Below, in pieces: positions 24,849 to 37,525 of a stretch of DNA of 64,000 bases; position 1 is the stretch's first letter; each line of letters starts with the position of its first letter. Both the position numbers and the translations under genes were made by a program. The DNA is taken from contig MU404125.1 in assembly GCA_022695795.1 (NCBI GenBank), positions 1 to 64,000 on the forward strand, written 5' to 3'. This DNA comes from Biscogniauxia marginata. Lineage: Eukaryota > Ascomycota > Sordariomycetes > Xylariales > Xylariaceae. Under the pieces are notes generated by a model. It saw only the letters and a program-made list of their open reading frames with translations. It was not told where the DNA came from and did not search any database.

Positions 24849-26817
24849 TTAGGACGAATTAGGACAGTTCTTCGCATCTGCTCCAAGATACTTCGTCATG
24901 ACGGCCTTGAAGTCTTGCTCCTCGACGACAGCACCCGTGCCTCCGCACTTGGCCTTCTTTTGAAGATCGGAGCAGAGACCATCGAGGTCAAGATCACCAG
25001 ACTGCACTCTAGGACAACCTTGCAATTTCTCCCTAGTACAGAGTTAGTTCTTGTTTCAGCTGGTATATGTGTGTATCGAATATAGCACGTACCATATGTT
25101 GCTACAAGTGAGGAGCCTTCCGTTCGCCGCAGGCACAATAGTGTCATCCGACTCCTTCCTAGCATCGATCTCAGCAATTATATCTTTCTTGGGCACGCTT
25201 GGGCTCGGTGCCGCAACATTATACGGCGTAGTGAAGTCAACGTCGAAGGCGTCGTTGAAGAAACTGTCGTCGAAGGTTGCGTTTGCCAAGATATTGTCTT
25301 GGGGCTCGCGGTAGCCACCGAACAACTGCGGGTCAAACTGGCCTCCATTCTGCTGGGAAAGCCAGTCGATATTGCTAAAATCGATGTTGCCCAAATTGCC
25401 GAAACCTACGGACTGGTTAGATACATAGAATATGACAATGGCTTGGCCATAACTGGCAAATTATGACTTACCGGACGTGTTACCACTCGTTAGACCCGGA
25501 TGTTCTTCACCAATCGTGGTCAGTGTATCTAGGGGCTTGAAGCCGAGAGGGGATTGTGTGCAAGGTTCCGGCGAAGTTCCACATGACGAGCTAGTTCCCA
25601 TGTTAGAGTTCGAGGAGGAAGAGGGCGAGCCACCATTGTTCGCATTCTGGCTGTAGTGGGTCGAGTCCAAGCTGGTCCTGGATCCGCTGCCGCCGTAGGT
25701 GCCCTCATAAGGCGATGAATTGTTGAATGCACCAGCGTATTTGGCTGTATTCTCCTTCATCTGTGCATCCGAGTTCTTGCGACTCTTGGTGGAGTTGGGG
25801 GTCGCACCGTCCTTGGACTTCTCTAATGGACTAGTCTGGCTGTTGGGACTGTTGCCGTTTCCCGATGATGGCGACGGGTACGATGACGGTAGCTTGAAGT
25901 TCTCCTTGATAGCGTCCTGGGGCCCGGGAAGCGAACCAAATTTAGGGAACTCAAATTGGAAATTGACATCATTGATATTTTGAATAGCAGCGTTGCCGAA
26001 AGTGTGCTGGCTGCTTCGAACGCCGCCAGACATGGAGCGGGCGCTATTGTTCAACAATGCCAATTTCTTCTTGTACTGTTCCAACTCAGCCGTCATCTTC
26101 TCCATCTGGGCTCGTAGTTGGTTATTCTCATTATTCGTGGCCATCGAGGCCTTCTCGAGCTCCTCGACCTTGGTCTCCAAGTCCTTTAGATGCTTCTCCT
26201 TGCGCTCTCGGAAAGCCCGCTGGGCCGCACGGTTTTGGGCCTTTCTCTTCTGTATGTATTGTTGTTAGAACGTATCGGTTGAACACTGCCGTGTGACTAA
26301 GCTATGGCCGGCGACTTACCGAACTGGGCTCATTTGTGAGTGGTTTGCGTCCAGGCTTCTTCGGGACCTTTCCCTCGCTCTCCCGCCGTTTGCCACCACC
26401 CTCCTCTTCATCATCATCCTCCTCGTCTGGATGGCCCCTCTTGTCTGAGGATTCATTCTCGGGCGAGCTCGCCTTGGAGCTGTCCTTAGAGGGGCTGGTA
26501 TCTGGCAGATCCCCGATCATTTGAGCTTGGCTATCATTGCCAAAGTCGAAATCGAAGCTATTGTCCGGACCTAAGTCATAGTCGTAATCCAAGAATGGAC
26601 TCTCTTGAACGCCATTAGAATCATCGAAGCCAGGGCCCTTCTGGTTCTGAACAGGTGAGGTTGTCAAGGATTCGGGCGACAAGGTCATTGCGTTGTTGGA
26701 CTTGGAAGAATTGCTATTGGCTGGCTGGTTGGAAGTAAGGGCGCGGAAGAGCAAATTCTGCTGCTGGGGGGTGAGGATGAAGTTTGGGAGGACGTTTGGG
26801 CGAGTAGAAGAGGTCAT
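24849..26817 (-). CDS. yap1: AP-1-like bZIP transcription factor Yap1
   Basis: Redox-controlled activator of oxidative-stress and detoxification genes; shuttles between cytosol and nucleus. Exons on the minus strand: 26817-26320, 26249-25472, 25405-25093 and 25032-24849, giving 590 residues. The N-terminus holds LTPQQQNLLF, conserved in fungal AP-1 proteins, and an acidic stretch near residues 130-150. The bZIP starts at residue 167 with basic region NRAAQRAFR, followed by a leucine zipper. The n-CRD has Cys389 and Cys396 (CGTSPEPC). The c-CRD has Cys526, Cys536, Cys550 and Cys559 and overlaps the nuclear export signal (DLDGLCSDL); a further Cys586 lies near the end. These cysteines form the oxidation-sensitive disulfides in the family. 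I chose ATG 26817 because the frame upstream has no ATG and looks non-coding. Confidence 0.95.
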
Positions 26818-29467
26818 CGTGACGTCTTCTAATACCAAACGGATTGACGACTGAGATGTCTGTAGAGTGCGAAGAGCAGATGTGTCCTGAGGATACTCAG
26901 TCAAGCTGGTTGGCGACCCCTCTGGAGAAGTCGCCACTTAAATGGCGGGCCGAAGGATCGTTACCAACGAGACGACGACAAGGAAACCTCTGGAGGTTTG
27001 TCACAGACTGTGGTCGATGACAATAGCAGTTACTGGCAACAGCAACGGCAACGGCAACGGCAACAGCAACAGTAAATGTTGAAGCTGTCGTCGTGATCAC
27101 CGTCAGTGGTGTCAGTTGTTGGTATGCGGGTACTTCAGAGTGATTGTAAGAATACAACCAAGCGCAATGAGGTCAGTGGGTATAGACAAAAGGAGCAACA
27201 GAAAATTCGCCTCCAGGATTCTAGAAGCCGAGATAGAGCGATCGTAGGCGTCGAGTGATGAATGGAGAAAGTAGCGGCCTTCCTGCCTGAATTTTCTTCT
27301 TCTTGTTCTCTCGTCCTTTGATAGCGGGAGTTCCGATAACAATGACTGGCAACACACCCCCTCACTTGTTCTCTTTCTGAACAGCGTGTCAAAGTGCGTG
27401 TGTGTCAATGTGGTGTATGAGAGAGGCGTGCGTGCGTGCGTATTGTCTCTGGTAGCTGCAAGTTGCCTAGGTGGATGATGAACCCTGACGAGGGCTGTGG
27501 TAGGTAGAAGGAAATGGAGAGAGGGGGTTAGAAAGACAGGCAATTTTCCGATTTGTAAGCGCTGTAAGGCCGGCCTGCAGAGTTGGCCCGTTGGGGGATG
27601 ACCAGGGAGCCTTCCCTGGACCGGCTCGGAGTTAGCGGGTCTGGTGACTGTGGCCGTTTGCTACGTTCACACCGTCTCCATTTTATCTTTGTCTCCTCGT
27701 CATACATTCCATATAGACTTTCTGTAGTGTATATTGCATACGGGCCATGGCCATAACCGTTTCATCACCCCGCCATTTCCGGGGCAGATTGTCCTACATT
27801 TACCAGGAGAGTTCCTGCTATAGCTCTTTGATACCTACCTACCTACATACATACATCTCACAATAACTACCCAGGTAGGTATAACAACTACCACAAATGG
27901 CTTTGACTTTTGGTATTGTAACATTAGAGCGAAGACGACACTGATGATTGGATGTTTCGGCTGATATTATTATAAATCAACAGGACTTACATGTATGTAC
28001 CACATCGAGCAGACTGCTGGAGGGTATACATGTAATGTATAGTTGCAGTGGATGAAACTTACCTATGTAGTCGTATAGTCCGTAGCTGACCCACCGAGGA
28101 AATCTATAAAACCTAAGTTAATTCATGTGCTACGCTATGCATTGATGTATGCTACCTAATAGGTAATCAATCAATGTATGTACAAGGTAGCTAAGTACTT
28201 ACACGAGCCGGATTGCCTTTGTCTCTCGACTGGAGCTGCCTTTTGCAGCCATGGGCCAGCCCAGACCTGTGAGAACATAGAGCATCGTGCTGCATACCTA
28301 CCAGGTAACTTTCAATTGATAGGTACGATGAAACGACGATCACCACGTTTAAGCGACGGAATTGGTCGGTGATAGGAGATGTATGACTCCTCACCGTCTA
28401 ACTTATAAGTACATACATAGACCGACCCATTAATCACTGATGGGCTCTGCAGCACGATGATGTATTATCATACTGCCCTTGGATGTAGCTAAGCTTAATT
28501 CCGCCTGGTTAGCCCGAGCAGAGTTCGGCCTACACGATCCTAGACTATAGCGCTGATGGCGGATGCTAGCTTGTGCTGACGGCTTATATATCCCACCGGC
28601 ATCCCGCGCAAAGGTAGGTATTCAGCATGCCGAGTAAACCCCCTTTTTCTCGTAGGTATGACGGCGTTCCAACTTTGGACTTGTCCGAGCGGAAAGGAAA
28701 TGCGAAGGCGAGATTAAATTGAGGCTGTGAACGAGTCAGGCCGCATTACTTCGGATACGACCAGGGCATGATCGGAGGACCCTGACAATTGGGGTAGAAG
28801 TCTACCGGGTCTGTCGAGATGGACGAAATGGATTGGTAATAAAGCTGCGGAGAGCTTGTAAGACGGAGATTCATTAATTCGAAGAATGCACAAACACGAC
28901 ATTTACGCCCTATGCATCAATATACCTTAATTTATGCATGTGCGTAGGCATTCTTGAACATCACATGTACTACCTAGAGTATTTCGGGCACGTGTGTTAA
29001 TTACCTTGTATTGGTAGGTAGTTTACATACCTAAAGGTAGGTTAATCATGTGTCTACGAAGGTAAGGAGAGGTAGGTGTGGAATGTTCTTGTAAAATACA
29101 GACGTATGTGCGTCCGTATGCAGCCTGTCGACCCCCCGCCCCCCGCGTATTTAGTGTAGACACTGACTGACACTTGACAGACCCAGTTGGCCAACTGGCT
29201 GACAGTCCGTGGTGGGGTAAGGAGAATGGAGGAGGTTCATCCATAGGTCTGCAAGATACGCCGATACCTTGGGTCCATCAATCGGCAGATCGATCATCAG
29301 CCTCGTCACCCCATCGCACCCCCGACTTCACTCATTCCATACTACCCGTACATTCGTCCATTATCCAATAGCAACAGCATCACTCTCTGCAGCTGTAACT
29401 GCTTTCTTATACACAATCCCGCCGTGGAGCTCTAAGTCCCCTCGTCAATGAATCGATTTACCTGATC
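26818..29467. other. Divergent intergenic region, yap1 / BSD gene
   Basis: Promoters of yap1 (-) and the BSD-domain gene (+) must lie here. The yap1 leader carries a GGCAAC hexamer repeat at 27034-27071. Near 27833-27850 there is a CTAC direct repeat, and several TAGGTA/TACCTA motifs occur. No gene supported. Confidence 0.5.
27034..27071. repeat. GGCAAC/AGCAAC hexamer repeat in the yap1 5' region
   Basis: Six tandem units of RGCAAC with small changes, 215-255 bp upstream of the yap1 ATG, probably in its leader or promoter. Confidence 0.8.
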
Positions 29468-30914
29468 ATGGATCTCGCCTACGACCACATCGCCGAGGAG
29501 GCTCTCCCGAAAGAGAACAACAACAGCAACAACAACAACAATAAAGACCAATCATCCAGTAAGAAACCCGAGCCGCAATCGACTTTGAACGAAGATATCC
29601 AGGAGGCATACCGCGCTTTCTCGGCCAGCACTTGGGGAGCTTGGTTGGGCGGCACTGTCGAAAAAGTAGTCAAGCAGGTATGTCAACAACGGATGGGAGG
29701 GGGATAAGGGGGTGTGGGGTAAAATTAATAAGGGGGAGGCATCACAGCTCACTTTTTGACATGCTTTTCCAAACACAGGGCGAATCTGTCTACAGGGAGG
29801 CGAGCCAGGAAGTGACTTCGCTGGGAGCCGACGCCTCGAGGGGTCTCGCGGTCCTCCGTGCGAGAGCCATTTCTCTGACTACGTCGCCGAGCGTGATAGG
29901 ACAGAGCGCGCAGCAGACGGGCGACAAGGATAAAGATAGCGAGACTACCCCGACGACTGCCAGGGCAACTAGCTCCGATGAAGCGATCCGGGAGTCCGAG
30001 ACGGTGATCTCGAGATTGAAGGCGGAGGCTGCTAAGCGATTGAAGGATCTTCAGCGTGCCGAGGATGCTGCCGACGAGGCTCTGCTGAAGTTCGGCAGCA
30101 ATGTCCGCGACTTCTTCAAAGATGCCATCATCGTTAGACCTAGTACGGAGTCCGGCGAAGGGCAGGAGAATACGCATAGTTTCGAAAGCAAAGATAATTC
30201 GGGGAAGCGGGTAATTCATACCTCGAGATATGATGCACAGCTCCATGTCCTCCATTCGACTGAGAAGAGCTTCACCGAAGACCCTGCCACCGGCGAGTTT
30301 GCTGCGTGGGCTAAGGACTTCGACGTAGATGACAAGACGGAGGATATCAGTGACGACCTAGCCAAATACCCCGAGCTGAGAGCCAATATGGAGAAGCTTG
30401 TTCCCGACAAGGTCCCGTACGCGGAATTTTGGACACGGTACTACTTCTTGAGGCACACAGTGGACACGGCTGAGGCGCGCCGCCGAGATCTTCTGAAAGG
30501 TTTGTTACACTGATTACAGGTTCTATTCTTGACTAAGCTAACGTGCATATAGCCGCATCCACAGAGGAAGAGATCGGGTGGGGAGAGGAATCAGACGATA
30601 GCGAAGAGTCGGAAGAGAGCGAGGAGTCGGAAGATGACGAGGAGTCTGATGACGATACAGCGCCTAGAAAAATGACCGAGAGGCCTCCGAGACCCAGCTC
30701 TACCGAGTCTTCCACCACGATCCATCCACCTGCTAAGAAAGACGTGAAGTCGACCGAGTCTCGCAAATCCAACGACGAGAAGTCTCAAGCAGACAGCGAC
30801 ACTAGTTACGACCTTGTCGGTGCCACCTCCGGAAACCCAAGCCAAGCTCCCAGCAGCCCCAAGGAGTCCCGAAGGATCGAGGAGGAGGACAGTGACGAAG
30901 AAGAATGGGAATAA
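29468..30914 (+). CDS. BSD-domain protein (Dos2-like)
   Basis: Eukaryotic BSD-domain protein; the yeast relative Dos2 is poorly characterised. Exons 29468-29677, 29779-30499 and 30553-30914 give 430 residues. After an N-terminal Asn/Lys-rich stretch, a Trp-containing segment (STWGAWLGG) resembles the start of Dos2/SYAP1-type proteins. The BSD domain is near residues 285-330 and keeps the marker residues, ending in the aromatic pair FWTRYYF. A Glu/Asp/Ser tail (SEESEESEESEDDEES) runs to the C-terminus, which ends EEEWE. Intron borders GTATGT/ACAG and GTTTGT/ATAG keep frame. It converges on tsr2. The family call is firm; the Dos2 orthology is inferred. Confidence 0.82.
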
Positions 30915-31190
30915 GTTTCTTGCTCCGCTTGAGAGGCCTAAGCTATATCTGCTCAGTGTGGGATGGATTGCGTATTATTTCCTTTCAGGGTGTTGCCTTC
31001 GGCGTTGGCTGATCTTCCGTTGGATGATTTGAAGGAGCGTGACCTCCCTCTGCGACTCTGTATATCCTTTTTGTTTCTAGCAGCAGACTTCAAATTTTGA
31101 AGTGCCGTTTATTACCGGCCCTCCTCCCCCTTTGCTCTTGGCCTGCCGTGTACGGGATTCTCCCTCTCTTTGACTGCAAGTTGGGGGAAT

Positions 31191-31977
31191 TCATCGCTTC
31201 TTTCTCATAACTTTGGTGAAGCCGTCTTCGTCCACCTCGGGAGGTGGCTTCTCCTTGGGTACCGCCACCAGCGCAGGAGCCTCGCCCATATTGACGTCGG
31301 AATTGCCATCGTCGTCGTCGTCGTCGTCATCATCGTCGGCGCTCTCCCAGTCCGTCTCCTGGTCCCCGCCGGCGGCCTCCTCAACGACGACCTTCTTGCC
31401 CTTGGTGGCGAGCCAGCGGCGGCGCAGGTCCTCGACGAGCTCAAAGTTGCCGACGGCGCACTGGGCGCGGACCTTCAGGATGCGGTCGGCGACCTCGATC
31501 TCGGACTCGTCGTCGACGTTGGCCTCGAACTCGTCCCACATGACCTGCAACAGGGTGGCCTCGACGTCCTCGGCTAAGGGCTCCTCCTGCTGCTGTTCCT
31601 CCCTCTTTGTTGTCGTTGACGTTTTTGGTTTGTTCTTATCGGCGGCGGCGAGATCGACGAAGCTCGGGAACATTTCGGCGACGGCGCCGGCTAGCCAGTC
31701 GCGCTTGTCGGCCGACGAAGGCCCGCCCCAGTTGTTCTGCACGGCGATCGTGAGGGAGAGCCACAGGTGCAGCGATATCGCGACGCCCTGCTCGAATTGC
31801 ACCTGTCGGGTTTCTAGGGTGGGAGAAAGAGGGGGGAGCAACCGTGCGTAGGTAAGTATAGGTTATAGGCACCTAATTACATATATATGTATAGAAATGG
31901 ATCGGGGAGCACTGTTAAACAAAAACGTAATAGGTATACATACCGGGCGATGGCTCTGTCTGCGAAGTAGACGCCAT
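31191..31977 (-). CDS. tsr2: Pre-rRNA-processing protein Tsr2
   Basis: Tsr2 escorts ribosomal protein eS26 and is needed for 20S pre-rRNA processing of the 40S subunit. Two exons (31977-31944 and 31813-31191) give 218 residues, near the family size. The conserved part starts soon after the short first exon: FEQGVAISLHLWLSLTIAVQNNWGG is the Tsr2 signature, followed by KRDWLAGAV and later the LLQVMWDEFEANVDDES segment. An acidic Asp run and a basic end (KVMRKKR) close the protein. The intron GTATGT...CTAG keeps frame. The Asp run is encoded by a GAC/GAT repeat. Confidence 0.92.
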
Positions 31978-32668
31978 GTTTGATTGATAGACAGTAGTTA
32001 TTGATGTGGTATGGCGTCTCTGCGCCTGTGATAAGACACAGGACCAAGGACACAACTATCGTCTTTCTCTATGCTGTGGTGGGCGATGGATGGCGGGGCA
32101 GCAGATGCATTTTTTATTCTGATTTTGTGTTTGGTATATTTTTCTTCTTTGCAATTGCTGACGATTCTGCCGCGTCTTACCACATTTGCGGGGTTCCTCA
32201 TGTAGTTAGGTACCTACATGTACGGAGTAATGCACCTCACCTCGGTGGTTCAGTCTAAACCCGTCCTGGAAACGGCCATGGACCCGCTTTCTCTGTTTCC
32301 GACGGTCAGGGACTGCAAAGCTAAAAAACACACTTGGATCCAATTAATTGTGGGTGATGTCATTTCTCGTTTCCCAGCTGGGGAGCTCCGGCCTATAGAC
32401 GCTTCACCCATATTCCATTTCTACCCAGCAAGGAAATGAACCGTCCCCTTTATTAGGTAGCATAAGGTACCTACGTAGCTGTCCGCATTTGGGCTCAGCT
32501 CTGTCTCGAGCTGATCCTATCTCCCACCAAGGGATCCTCTTCTCTCCTCCTCCCCTCTACCTGTGTTATGAGCTGCTGTGTTTCGTCTGTGTCCTGTGTC
32601 TGTGTGCTTGTGCATCCTCGAATCTTTGGTGTTTTAGTTTTTGGTTTTTGGACGAGGGTATTACAGCC
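31978..32668. other. Divergent promoter region, tsr2 / lipase
   Basis: Holds TAGGTACCTA at 32207-32216, flanked by the inverted pair CATGTAG/CTACATG, and AGGTACCT at 32465-32472. A pyrimidine tract at 32520-32570 and an acceptor-like TTACAG at 32661-32666 just before the lipase ATG suggest a leader with a 5' UTR intron. No coding sequence seen. Confidence 0.5.
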
Positions 32669-35600
32669 ATGAATACCGCTATGGTTTCTATGGCGGTCAC
32701 GCCCACCATCCTCTCTACATTCCTATCACATGTATGTGGAATCCTTCTATCTCTCAACTCTCCCGATCGTGCATTGTCGCTACATGTAACCGTTACCGGT
32801 ATTGGGCTGATCACCCCTTGTACAATGGGGGCCTTGTCCCTTTGATCGTAAAAGCGGCTTGTTGCCGTTCTATCCGCTGCTCGAGTCTATATTAAGAGAT
32901 AAACGCTTACTTACTGTTTTGTGCTTCTGTAGTATTTCAATCGCAAACCGTTGAAACAGCGACCTACCGCCCATCTGTCCTATGATGAGGGTCTGCACCT
33001 GATCCGTTCATTTCTTGCCTTTGCGTCGCACCACGCCCTCGAAGACCTCCAGGCCTTTACTGCACAATGGGTTCCGCACCCCCAATGGATCAAAGTAGAT
33101 GAGGTTGAGATTCCTGAAGACAAACTCATTGAGTCAGCAAATGCTCTTGTAGAGCAGCTAGGGCCTGATGGCATCAGAAAAGTTGGTGGTAGGAATTGGT
33201 GGCAATGGCGACAACCCAATCGTCCCCTTAAGGGGGAGTGGATCGAGATGAAATCCGACTATAACGAGCGCAAGAAATTGAATGACCTAGGCAAGAGGAT
33301 CATTCTCTACATCCACGGGGGGGCCTACTACTTCGGAAGTATTGACGAGCACCGTTACCAAATGCAGAGGCACGCTCGGAAGCTCAAGGCCAGAGTTTTC
33401 GCTCCGGAATACCGATTAGCACCCCAGTTCCCCTTTCCGTGTGGACTTCAGGACTGTATAGCCGCGTACCTGTATTTGCTTACGACTCATGACCCGACCA
33501 CCATAATATTCGCCGGAGACTCGGCCGGAGGTGGTATGGTTCTGAGCATGCTGGTTACGTTGCGAGACCAAGGCTTTCCTTTGCCTGCTGGTGGCATTCT
33601 TATCAGCCCTTGGGTCGACTTGACACATTCCTTCCCCAGCCTGTCCGAAGACTGTCCTCTAGATTACATCCCTCCGTGCGGTTTTCATCACAAACCTTCA
33701 GAAGCATGGCCACCATTGAACATGGATGAACTTGCCGAATTGAAAGAGAAAATGGCGAAAAACATCAAACCTGGTCAAACGAAGTTGATGAAACCAGAGT
33801 CCTCAGAAATGAACCGTATCTCTCAAAACCCACCCGAGCCTAGTGCAGAGCGACTCTTGGAGGATGGGCCACTGGTGGGGAGCCTTGCTGAAACAACATA
33901 TGTCACGATCAATCTTGACGGGAAAGAGGTCCAGCTCAAAGAACAGATACAGGTACCATTGTGTAGCACACCTCTTCCCTAAGAGACACAGGCTGACAAA
34001 TATGTAGATGTATACAACCAACGAGCTTTTATCACATCCGTTGGTTAGCCCTGTGTTGCAGCCGACTCTTGGTGGTCTGCCGCCGTTGCTGATCACGACG
34101 GGTGGCGGGGAGATCCTTCGCGACGAGCAGATATATATTGCCCATAAATGTGCCAACCCCACGGCCTATCCACCGGGTGATGCTTATATGGACGAACGGG
34201 CCCGAGAGCAAATTGCGCGCTTTAAGCCCACCGATGTTCAGCTTCAGATTTGGGACGATCTCTGCCATGTCGCGCCGACACTGAGCTTTACTCGCCCGGC
34301 CAAGTTCATGTATCGATCCATAGCTCAATTTGGAGCCTGGGCTCTCGCCAGAGCTCAGAAGACGGAGATTGAAATATTAGACGATTCCTCGATCTCGGTC
34401 GTCTCTAACTCGGGATCAGACACGGAAGAACCAAATATTCGAGGAAAGGATGAAGACGATGACTTGCCGGAAAGTGATCAGCCTCAGGTAGGAAAGGCTG
34501 GGGATCCCTTACCGCCGTTCAAGGATCATATGATCCGACAGCGTGTCAGCCGACACGGGGTTATTAGAGCGCTGGAACCTGAGTCAGATCTGCCTGCATG
34601 TCAGATTCCCCCCAATGAAATTGGTGTTGTCAAAGAAGGCCCAGTCAGAAAATGGCTTGAAATCCGTCGACAGTGGGATAATCGCTATGGGAGCGTGCGC
34701 GCCAAGGTTCACAAGCGTCGGCTTAAGGAGATGATTGCAGGATATGAGGTATTTGAGGGAGAAACGCCACCTCCGAGTTCTCTTGCCGCGAGGCGCAAGG
34801 TCGGGGACGGTGCCGTCGGGAGGAAAAGGAAGAAGAGCGCGGGTCTCGCTCTGTGGTCGTTGTGGGGTGCTAAGCATGACGAAGCTACGTATCACCGGGA
34901 GCAGAGAGCAGATCGGGCTCCTATCGTCAAAGTTGCCACGAACGAGGAGGGAGAGGGCGCAAGGGAAGCTGCCGACCTTCAAAGACAGGAGCGGGCCGTC
35001 TTGAAGAAGAATGCTGCAGTCGGAAGAAGCCGGTCTAGGAAGAGGGTCGTTAAAGACGAACACCAAATTGCGAATGAGGACGACGTTGACGAAAACACCC
35101 CTGTCGCCGTACTGGTGGCCAAGCGAAAAGAAAAGGAGAAGGCCCAGGAGGAGCCATTACCATCTCCGACTAGCAGCCTACTCGCTCCCGAGACGGGCGC
35201 CACGGGCAAACGGGCCTTCCTCGGCGGGATCGCCATGCCCTTCAGCCTCAAGAAGGAAGCGGAGACGGCTAGCATGCTCACGCTGAACTCGGTGGCAGAC
35301 CAGCCATCGCGGACCGTGAGCCCAAGACCCCCGAGTCAGGAGATCGGTCTGGCGGTTGCCACGAGCGCCGCCCCAGCCCCGGCCGCCCCGGCCGTACCCG
35401 CCGCAGCTAACGAGAAGGCAAATAACCGAGAGGACCACGACGACGAGGAGAACGACAACGACAACGACAACGACAGTGGTACGGAGACCCCCACTCTGTC
35501 GTCCAGCGTGTACGCCACGCCGCTCCCGCTCGGGGCCGGCGAGGATAAAGGCTACATCGATGGCGGCAGCGGCCCGATCGTCGCGGCGGACGGCGCTACT

Positions 35601-35675
35601 ATTGCCGGTGGCGGACGCCCGCCGCTGGAGAGCTTCATCACGGCGGAGGAGGAGCTGCCGAGGGCTCAGCAGTAA
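32669..35675 (+). CDS. HSL-family lipase/esterase with long C-terminal extension
   Basis: Alpha/beta hydrolase of the hormone-sensitive-lipase type; hydrolyses acyl esters, exact substrate unknown. Exons 32669-32731, 32933-33952 and 34008-35675 give 916 residues. The first exon (MNTAMVSMAVTPTILSTFLSH) joins the conserved YFNRKPLKQRPTAHLSY segment. The oxyanion motif HGG is at 149-151, the nucleophile elbow GDSAGG puts Ser at 218, Asp near 400 lies in EILRDE, and His near 448 in DDLCHVAP. After about residue 490 the chain is basic then low-complexity, with Ala/Pro runs and an Asn-Asp repeat near 35450-35475, ending with no further domain. The extension roughly doubles the catalytic length. Introns GTATGT/GTAG and GTACCA/GTAG keep frame. 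Catalytic assignment is by family pattern. Confidence 0.88.
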
Positions 35676-36631
35676 AAGTCGTGTACCTAGGAGTATTGCG
35701 GTCTTGGGGGGAGGAAGGGAGTTTGTTTCGTTTTCTTTCCTCTGAAGAGGTTTGCTTCTTCCCCTGGTTTTTTTTTTTGGGGTGGCTTTTTTCTTTGGAT
35801 AATACGAGCAAAGCGAATCAAATAATTACGTTGAGTGGGAGAGGAGAGAGAGAGCAGATATACCCCTTTATTCCATTAGAGTTATCAGGCTTGCCTTTTT
35901 TTTTCCCCCTTCATATTTTATTCACTCTCTTTCTATTATCCTTCTGGAAAGAGAAAGAATCCTTGGGGTTGTTGGTATAGGGTTTCCCCCTTTTTTTTCT
36001 TTTCCCTTTGTGCAGTTAATTATATATATATCGCTTACCTTAGGTGGCAAGTCTACTCCGTCACTATCGGTAGAGCAGCATAGCATTTCATCTCGCGAAT
36101 AATAGATATCGATTGATTGGGTTGCTTCATGTTCTGTGCACTCCCGTGTCTTCTGTGGCCTGACTGTAGGTGGTTTATGGTGGATTGATGAGATGTCACT
36201 TTTTTTTTTTTGGTTATGCCATCGTAATTTTAGATTACAATGCCCTGTCATTTCCCTCGGTTCGTGGAGGCTGTACAATGTTTCGGTTTTTTGTTCGGAT
36301 AATACTACATAGGTATATAGTACAAATTTACTCGCGACCTTATATCAGTTGGCTTCTGAACGGACTGCAGTTACTATTGACAGGAATGGCGTTTCGACCG
36401 CTCTCATCATGTCGCCGCCCTAGATATCACCCCCCCCCCAAAACTTTCATCATGAAAACGATATATCCGATGCTCACATGCAGTCGAAGTTACATTCCAC
36501 CCCCCAGCCCGGAGCACACACTTGTTGCGCCACCATCCCCATTCCTATACCAACCACGCCCTTCATCCATTTCGTTTGTTTAACTAATTTTCGGTAGTTC
36601 CATGGCGATTAATAGTAGAACATAGGTTGTT
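35676..36631. other. Convergent intergenic region, lipase / mrpl27
   Basis: Both genes end into this stretch, which is T-rich on the plus strand with several long T runs. No gene supported. Confidence 0.55.
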
Positions 36632-37012
36632 CTAGTCCAGCCCGTTCTCGGCCTTCCACCGGTCGAGGTACAGCTCCGGGCTCTTCGGCCCCAAGGCGTA
36701 GCCTTCGTAGCGTCCCCGCGTCGGAGGCATCTTCCTCGTCACGAAGGGGGTCAACTGTCATGTGTGGCGATATAGGTCAGCACACACACTTTTTCTGCCT
36801 TCTTCCTTATATAAAAACCATACCTTGAAGTCGTTCAGCCCCTCGGGCACGACGTACGTGCGCACCTTCTTCCACTCGATAATGTAGCCGCCGTGCTTTG
36901 TGTGCCGGCCCATGGAGCCCGTCCGTGTGCCCTTGTAGAAGCCCTTGTTGATGTCCTTGGTCGTTAGGGGTAGCTTGCGGTAGCGCTTGAGGAGCGCTTG
37001 TGTTGGCTGCAT
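36632..37012 (-). CDS. mrpl27: Mitochondrial large-subunit ribosomal protein L27 (mL41)
   Basis: Component of the mitochondrial 54S ribosomal subunit. Two exons (37012-36824 and 36754-36632) give 103 residues. The conserved core is [17 protein letters not shown] followed by [15 protein letters not shown] and RTYVVPEGL, continuing across the intron into [12 protein letters not shown], as in fungal Mrpl27. The C-terminus is [10 protein letters not shown]. The intron GTATGG...ACAG is in frame. It is short compared with yeast but typical of filamentous fungi. It is transcribed divergently from utp14, 513 bp apart. Confidence 0.93.
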
Positions 37013-37525
37013 TTTTTTCTCTTCTCCTTCTTTTTCCCTTTTGCCTTATTAACACTTTCTCCTGGAGTTGTTTTTTTCCCCCACTTGCTAGATTTTTTTC
37101 GTCTAGCAATTTTCCTCTTTTCCCTAACGGCGGGCAATTGGGACGTCGAAATCGATGTACCTCGTGGGCGAACGCTTGAATTGGGTCTGGTATGATCGCA
37201 TTATCTTTAAAATCGTCGGTAGGGAACTTGCAATTGGATGGACTCAGTGAAAATGGGGCCATATGATAAGATAACGATCCCCCACTATCTGCGGCAGAAA
37301 AAAAGTTGTGGACACCGCCTTTAATTTTTGTAGCTTCTTGATTTCTCGACCTGGTGCGCCTACTTGCTACTGCCATTATCGGGAATAGTCCTAACATGCA
37401 ACCTGCCGAGGCAATTCTATGGATTTTGAGGTCGCAAATTAGTGCAGAGTCAAATCAAAAGCTTCGCGACCACGGAATTGGGCTTCAAAGGTATCGAGGC
37501 CCGCCTTAGGCGAATCTGCCAAATT
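37013..37525. promoter_or_regulatory. Bidirectional promoter of mrpl27 and utp14
   Basis: The 513 bp between the two divergent ATGs must hold both promoters. The mrpl27 side is pyrimidine/poly-T-rich (37010-37130 on the plus strand). No named motif was recognised with confidence. Confidence 0.5.

Noticed and set aside
26818..26937. N-terminal extension of Yap1
   Set aside because: No ATG in that frame upstream of 26817, and family homology starts just after it.
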